NCBI GenBank assembly: GCA_045617225.1
Contig: JAZLIC010000131.1
Coordinates: 1-7,923 of the forward strand
Direction: 5' to 3'
From: JAZLIC01 sp045617225
GTDB taxonomy: Bacteria; Bacillota; Clostridia; Monoglobales; Monoglobaceae
DNA: 7,923 bases
A program made the translations under genes and the position numbers. The notes below the pieces were generated by a model. It was given only the letters and a program-made list of their open reading frames with translations, did not search any database and was not told where the DNA came from. Positions 5,495-7,923 of the stretch are shown one piece after another; positions within the stretch are counted from its first letter, which is position 1; every line of letters starts with the position of its first letter.

Positions 5495-6166
5495 ATGATA
5501 TTAAAAGATGAAAAATACATATTCAGCGACTTAATGGATATTGTAACAACGCTCCGTGCCCCGGGCGGTTGCCCCTGGGACAGAGAGCAGACACATGAGA
5601 GCATAAAGAAAAACCTGGTCGAGGAAGCCTATGAACTTATAGAGGCTATCGACAGTAAAAATCCCGAAAAAATTGCCGACGAAAGCGGCGACTTACTACT
5701 TCAAATAGTGTTTCACGCAGTAATTGCAAAAGGCGACGGAGAATATGATATTGATGATGTCAGTGACGCAATATGCAGAAAGCTTATCCACAGACATCCG
5801 CACGTTTTCGGCGATGTCAAGGTGACCGATAGTGAAGATGTCCTGAGCAAATGGGACGCAATAAAACGAAAGGACCGTGACCAGCAAAGCATTGCCGCCG
5901 AAATGCGTGGCGTATCACAATATCTGCCGTCACTTATGCGTGCAGAGAAGGTGCAAAAAAAGGCAGAAAAAGCCGGATATAAGCTATCCGAAAATGTTAA
6001 GCTCTTGGATATTGCCGACGGCAACAATGACGAGGAAAGACTCGGAAATCTGCTTTTTGATGTTGTAAAGATGTGCAGAGAGCGTGACATTGAGCCGGAG
6101 TTATTGCTCTCCCAAAAGCTTACAAGATTTATAAACGAATTTGAGGAATTTGAAAAAGAGGTATAA
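5495..6166 (+). CDS. mazG: MazG-family nucleoside triphosphate pyrophosphohydrolase
   Basis: The 223-residue protein hydrolyses (d)NTPs to NMP and pyrophosphate, probably clearing noncanonical nucleotides in the cytoplasm. The N-terminal MazG domain is complete: CPWDREQTHESIKKNLVEEAYEL (26-48) contains the CPWD block and the metal ligands Glu43, Glu44 and Glu47, with Glu63 and Asp66 (DESGDLLLQ) completing the EExxE...ExxD signature. HRHPHVFGD (99-107) and WDAIKRKDR (120-128) are family landmarks. The second MazG domain is reduced: the expected EExxE helix is missing and its ExxD site reads RLGN (182-185), so it is likely catalytically dead. Bacillus YabN also has an N-terminal tetrapyrrole methylase domain, absent here. 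Start ATG is seven bases after AGAGG (5483-5487), 13 bases behind the flippase stop; rqcP follows after two bases. Confidence 0.93.
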   Translation: MILKDEKYIFSDLMDIVTTLRAPGGCPWDREQTHESIKKNLVEEAYELIEAIDSKNPEKIADESGDLLLQIVFHAVIAKGDGEYDIDDVSDAICRKLIHRHPHVFGDVKVTDSEDVLSKWDAIKRKDRDQQSIAAEMRGVSQYLPSLMRAEKVQKKAEKAGYKLSENVKLLDIADGNNDEERLGNLLFDVVKMCRERDIEPELLLSQKLTRFINEFEEFEKEV

Positions 6167-6168
6167 TT

Positions 6169-6408
6169 ATGCGATTGGATAAATTTTTAAAGGTGTCCCG
6201 TTTAATAAAACGGCGCACTGTTGCAAACGAAGCTTGTGACAACGGACGTGTCTGTGCAAACGGGCGTACCGTAAAGGCTTCTTACGAAGTAAAGGAGGGC
6301 GACGAAATCACCATTAGTTTTGGCGCAAAACCACTTACTATTAAAGTTTTAAGCGTTAAAGATAATGTAGCAAAGGACGCCGCCCAAAGCCTGTATGAGG
6401 TGCTGTAA
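6169..6408 (+). CDS. rqcP: S4-domain RNA-binding protein RqcP (YabO/Hsp15 family)
   Basis: The 79-residue protein is an S4-type RNA-binding protein. The signature MRLDKFLKVSRLIKRRT (1-17) is nearly identical to Bacillus RqcP/YabO, and NGRVCANGRTVKASYEVKEGDEI (25-47) forms the rest of the S4 fold. RqcP works with RqcH on obstructed 50S subunits carrying peptidyl-tRNA, supporting C-terminal alanine tailing of stalled chains; rqcH is not in this window. Start ATG is seven bases after AGAGG (6157-6161), which lies inside the end of mazG, and only two bases separate the genes, so translation is probably coupled. The protein ends at SLYEVL, a few residues short of the Bacillus homologue, exactly where the repeat element (copy B) begins, and the TAA stop is within the element's terminal sequence. 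The genes that follow in Bacillus (yabP, yabQ, divIC) are not here. Confidence 0.93.
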   Translation: MRLDKFLKVSRLIKRRTVANEACDNGRVCANGRTVKASYEVKEGDEITISFGAKPLTIKVLSVKDNVAKDAAQSLYEVL

Positions 6409-6549
6409 AAAAGCACACCGACCGCACATACACAATATATAAGATAAAAAATCTTAAAATCTGTGCTGCGAACAAGCCTCACCCTCGGAGTACCCTCTGT
6501 ACGCCTTCGGGTTCCTTTGTTCTTTCTGCACGCTTTTTTAAGCGTACCA
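6398..6549 (-). repeat. Dispersed palindromic repeat, copy B (MITE/REP-like)
   Basis: This is the second copy of the 1551-1670 element, inverted relative to it. Its left end AGGTGCTGTAAAAAA (6398-6412) matches copy A's complement AGGGGCTGTAAAAAA at 14 of 15 positions; its right end GCACGCTTTTTTA (6528-6540) is identical to the complement of 1561-1573 and similarity continues to about 6549. The loop-side sequence AGTACCCT (6489-6496) is also shared. Relative to copy A it has about 36 extra AT-rich bases (6426-6461) containing TAAGAT-AAAAA-ATCTTA. The central hairpin is kept as a shape but with several substitutions (GAACAA/TTGTTC outer arm, GTAC/GTAC at the tip). The left end overlaps the last codons and TAA stop of rqcP. 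Both copies sit between convergent genes. Boundaries are approximate because only two copies are available. Confidence 0.82.
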
Positions 6550-6573
6550 ACGCACATAATAAATTTCAAAAAC

Positions 6574-6607
6574 AAAAAGAGATTTTCCAAACGGAAAATC
6601 TCTTTTT
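6574..6607 (-). terminator. Strong bidirectional terminator between rqcP and secF
   Basis: A 15-bp perfect stem, AAAAAGAGATTTTCC (6574-6588) with its complement at 6593-6607, closes an AAAC tetraloop. Read on the minus strand it ends in TTTTTGTTTTTG and lies 15 bases after the secF stop, so it is the natural secF terminator. Read on the plus strand it ends in TTTTT and can also stop the rqcP transcript after the repeat. Confidence 0.92.
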
Positions 6608-6622
6608 AAAATTGCTTTAAGA

Positions 6623-7675
6623 TTACTTTCTCTTGCCCTTAACGGCTGAATCTCTCCATGTAGCCCACAACGGACCTGCAACGAAGATTGATGAGAATGT
6701 ACCAACCAGGATACCGAAGATAATCGGCATTGCAAATCTCTGGATTGAGGTAACACCCAAGATATATACCATACCAATTGTGAGCAATGTTGTAATAGTT
6801 GTATTGATTGAACGATTGAATGTCTGCCATATACTTGCGTTTGCAATCTCGCCATAGGTTTCCTTGCGTGAATGACGTGTATTCTCACGAATTCTATCCA
6901 TAATTACGATTGTGTTATTGATAGAGTAACCCAAAACTGTAAGCACTGCGGCAATAAAGTCAATATTTACAGAAATTCTGAATATTGAGTATAAGCCGAG
7001 CATAAGAGTTATGTCGTGGATAAGTGCAACGATAGCAACAACACCTGATGTAAATTCAAATCTGAATGTTACATAAAGGAGAATTGCGATACATGCTAAG
7101 ATTGACATCCAAACCGCAGACCTTGCAAGTTCACGTCCTGTTGACGGTGATACAATGTCCTGGTTTTTAAGTACAACACCGCTAACCAACTTCTCTTCTA
7201 CCGGAGCCTCAGTTGCTTCCGGAGCAGCAGTTGTTTCTGTTGCTTCTGTTGCTTCTTCTTCGGGAGCAGCGGTTGCTTCCGCTGCTTCTGTTGCTTCTGC
7301 TTCAGGAGCATCCTCTGTAACTGCTGTGCCGTATTTTGCTTCCAATGCGGAAGTAATTGCGGCAATCTTTTCAAGCGAGAAATCGGAACGTTCTTCATCT
7401 GTTTGAAGGTCATTGTCAAAACCGAACTTAATGATAACTTCCTTACCTGACTGCTGTACTGAAGAAGGGCTTTGAGATGTTCCCAATGCTTCGTTTACTA
7501 TATCTTCAATTTCTGCAACTGTAAAATCTTCTGTGATTTCATAGGTAACAGCCATACCGCCTGCAAAGTCTGTATCAAGGTTAAATCCCTGAAAAACGAG
7601 GGAAACAACACTTGCGAGTACAAGAACGATAGCGATACCGAAGAATATCCACTTCTTTTTCATAATATCAAACAT
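6623..7675 (-). CDS. secF: Protein translocase subunit SecF
   Basis: The 350-residue protein is SecF, partner of SecD, which uses the proton or sodium gradient to assist SecYEG-dependent export. It has a first helix at about 9-30, the conserved FNLDTDFAGGM block (31-41), a periplasm-side domain to about 185, and five further helices with LVxxIHD-type (ALIHDITLMLGLYS, 217-230), LGYSINNTIVIMDRIRENTR (248-267) and SINTTITTLLT (289-299) motifs typical of the family. Residues 121-161 are an Ala-Thr-Glu-Pro-rich low-complexity insert containing a 14-residue tandem repeat. I chose ATG 7675 over an upstream in-frame start at 7738: it has GGGAGGA (7684-7690) eight bases upstream, begins with the normal MFDIMKKKW, and overlaps the secD stop by one base (TAATG). 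The upstream extension is secD sequence read out of frame. Confidence 0.96.
   Translation of the reverse strand: MFDIMKKKWIFFGIAIVLVLASVVSLVFQGFNLDTDFAGGMAVTYEITEDFTVAEIEDIVNEALGTSQSPSSVQQSGKEVIIKFGFDNDLQTDEERSDFSLEKIAAITSALEAKYGTAVTEDAPEAEATEAAEATAAPEEEATEATETTAAPEATEAPVEEKLVSGVVLKNQDIVSPSTGRELARSAVWMSILACIAILLYVTFRFEFTSGVVAIVALIHDITLMLGLYSIFRISVNIDFIAAVLTVLGYSINNTIVIMDRIRENTRHSRKETYGEIANASIWQTFNRSINTTITTLLTIGMVYILGVTSIQRFAMPIIFGILVGTFSSIFVAGPLWATWRDSAVKGKRK
7214..7297 (-). repeat. Two tandem 42-bp repeats inside secF
   Basis: SecF residues 127-140 (EATEAAEATAAPEE) and 141-154 (EATEATETTAAPEA) are the same 14-residue unit, identical at 11 positions. At DNA level GGAGCAGC recurs at 7221 and 7263 and GTTGCTTC at 7248 and 7290, both 42 bases apart; GTTGCTTC occurs five times in 7212-7297. 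The repeat is in frame, so changes in copy number would lengthen or shorten the extracytoplasmic insert without disrupting SecF. Confidence 0.85.
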
Positions 7676-7923
7676 TATGCTTGTCCTCCCTTCGCAGATA
7701 CAACATCGGTTTTCTTTTGTCTTACGCCGTAGAACCAAAGGTTCTTAACATTCATACCAATCATTTGTTTAAGCAAGAACTTAGTAACAAAGATTGCAGA
7801 AATCATAGAAACGACAACACCGATGAGGAGGGTAATACCAAATCCCTTTATTGTACCGGTACCAAGTACCCAAAGGATAACCGCAGAAATAATTGTTGTA
7901 ACGTTCGAGTCAATAACTGCGGC
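7675..7923 (-). CDS. secD: Protein translocase subunit SecD, C-terminal part (cut by window end)
   Basis: The frame open from the window edge encodes 82 residues ending at TAA (7675-7677). It begins AAVIDSNVTTIISAVILWVLGTG and continues TIKGFGITLLIGVVVSMISAIF, matching the conserved SecD C-terminal block with Asp-x-Asn-x-Thr-Thr and the GTG..IKGF..TL helix. It therefore contains the last membrane helices and the short cytosolic tail (KQMIGMNVKNLWFYGVRQKKTD). The rest of the gene lies beyond the window. Its stop codon shares one base with the secF ATG, so the two are translationally coupled and expressed as one operon. SecD and SecF are separate proteins here, unlike the fused SecDF of Bacillus subtilis. 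Confidence 0.95.
   Translation of the reverse strand, partial: AAVIDSNVTTIISAVILWVLGTGTIKGFGITLLIGVVVSMISAIFVTKFLLKQMIGMNVKNLWFYGVRQKKTDVVSAKGGQA

Noticed and set aside
6282..6590. Minus-strand 102-residue frame over the rqcP end, repeat B and terminator
   Set aside because: It crosses a clear repeat and a terminator stem, is antisense to rqcP, and is rich in Arg/Cys as expected of non-coding frames.
7155..7406. Plus-strand Ala/Ser/Val-rich frame and minus-strand Lys/Gln-rich frame at 7198-7419
   Set aside because: Both are shadows of the secF low-complexity repeat in other frames.
7676..7738. 21-residue N-terminal extension of SecF
   Set aside because: It overlaps the secD 3' end in another frame; ATG 7675 has a strong RBS, overlaps the secD stop as TAATG, and gives the normal SecF N-terminus.

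Overview
The window looks like a chromosomal segment of a low-to-medium GC, Gram-positive anaerobe, most likely a member of Clostridia (Bacillota). The evidence is consensus sigma-A promoters, strong GGAGG-type ribosome binding sites, two TTG starts, a sodium-pump decarboxylase beta subunit, a wall-binding SLH lipoprotein, a LUD-domain protein, separate secD and secF genes, and the Firmicutes gene order flippase (yabM/spoVB-like) - mazG - rqcP. I cannot name a genus.

Layout. Bases 1-1504 form one plus-strand unit: a perfect TTGACA-17-TATAAT promoter, a leader that folds like a yybP-ykoY-type metal riboswitch ending in an intrinsic terminator, a complete decarboxylase beta subunit (OadB family), a 42-codon one-helix gamma-like membrane protein, and a strong terminator. 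Bases 1521-1670 hold a palindromic 120-bp repeat (copy A) and a partial extra end of it. Bases 1668-3563 are a minus-strand pair: LUD-domain protein, then LppM-like/SLH lipoprotein, driven by a promoter at 3586-3614. Bases 3639-6408 are a plus-strand operon: MOP-superfamily flippase, MazG pyrophosphohydrolase and RqcP. Bases about 6398-6549 hold copy B of the same repeat in opposite orientation, followed by a 15-bp perfect terminator stem. Bases 6623-7923 are the minus-strand secD (3' part only) and secF.

The main points for a second look are: (1) a cation-riboswitch-like leader controlling an orphan sodium-pump beta subunit that has no carboxyltransferase or biotin-carrier gene beside it; (2) a dispersed hairpin element whose ends carry stop codons, with the same end lying on the stop codon of the adjacent gene in both copies; (3) a 14-residue tandem repeat in an acidic insert of SecF; (4) a MazG whose second domain has lost its metal-binding signature. 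No CRISPR array, tRNA, rRNA, transposase or phage gene was seen. No stretch over 300 bases lacks a gene.
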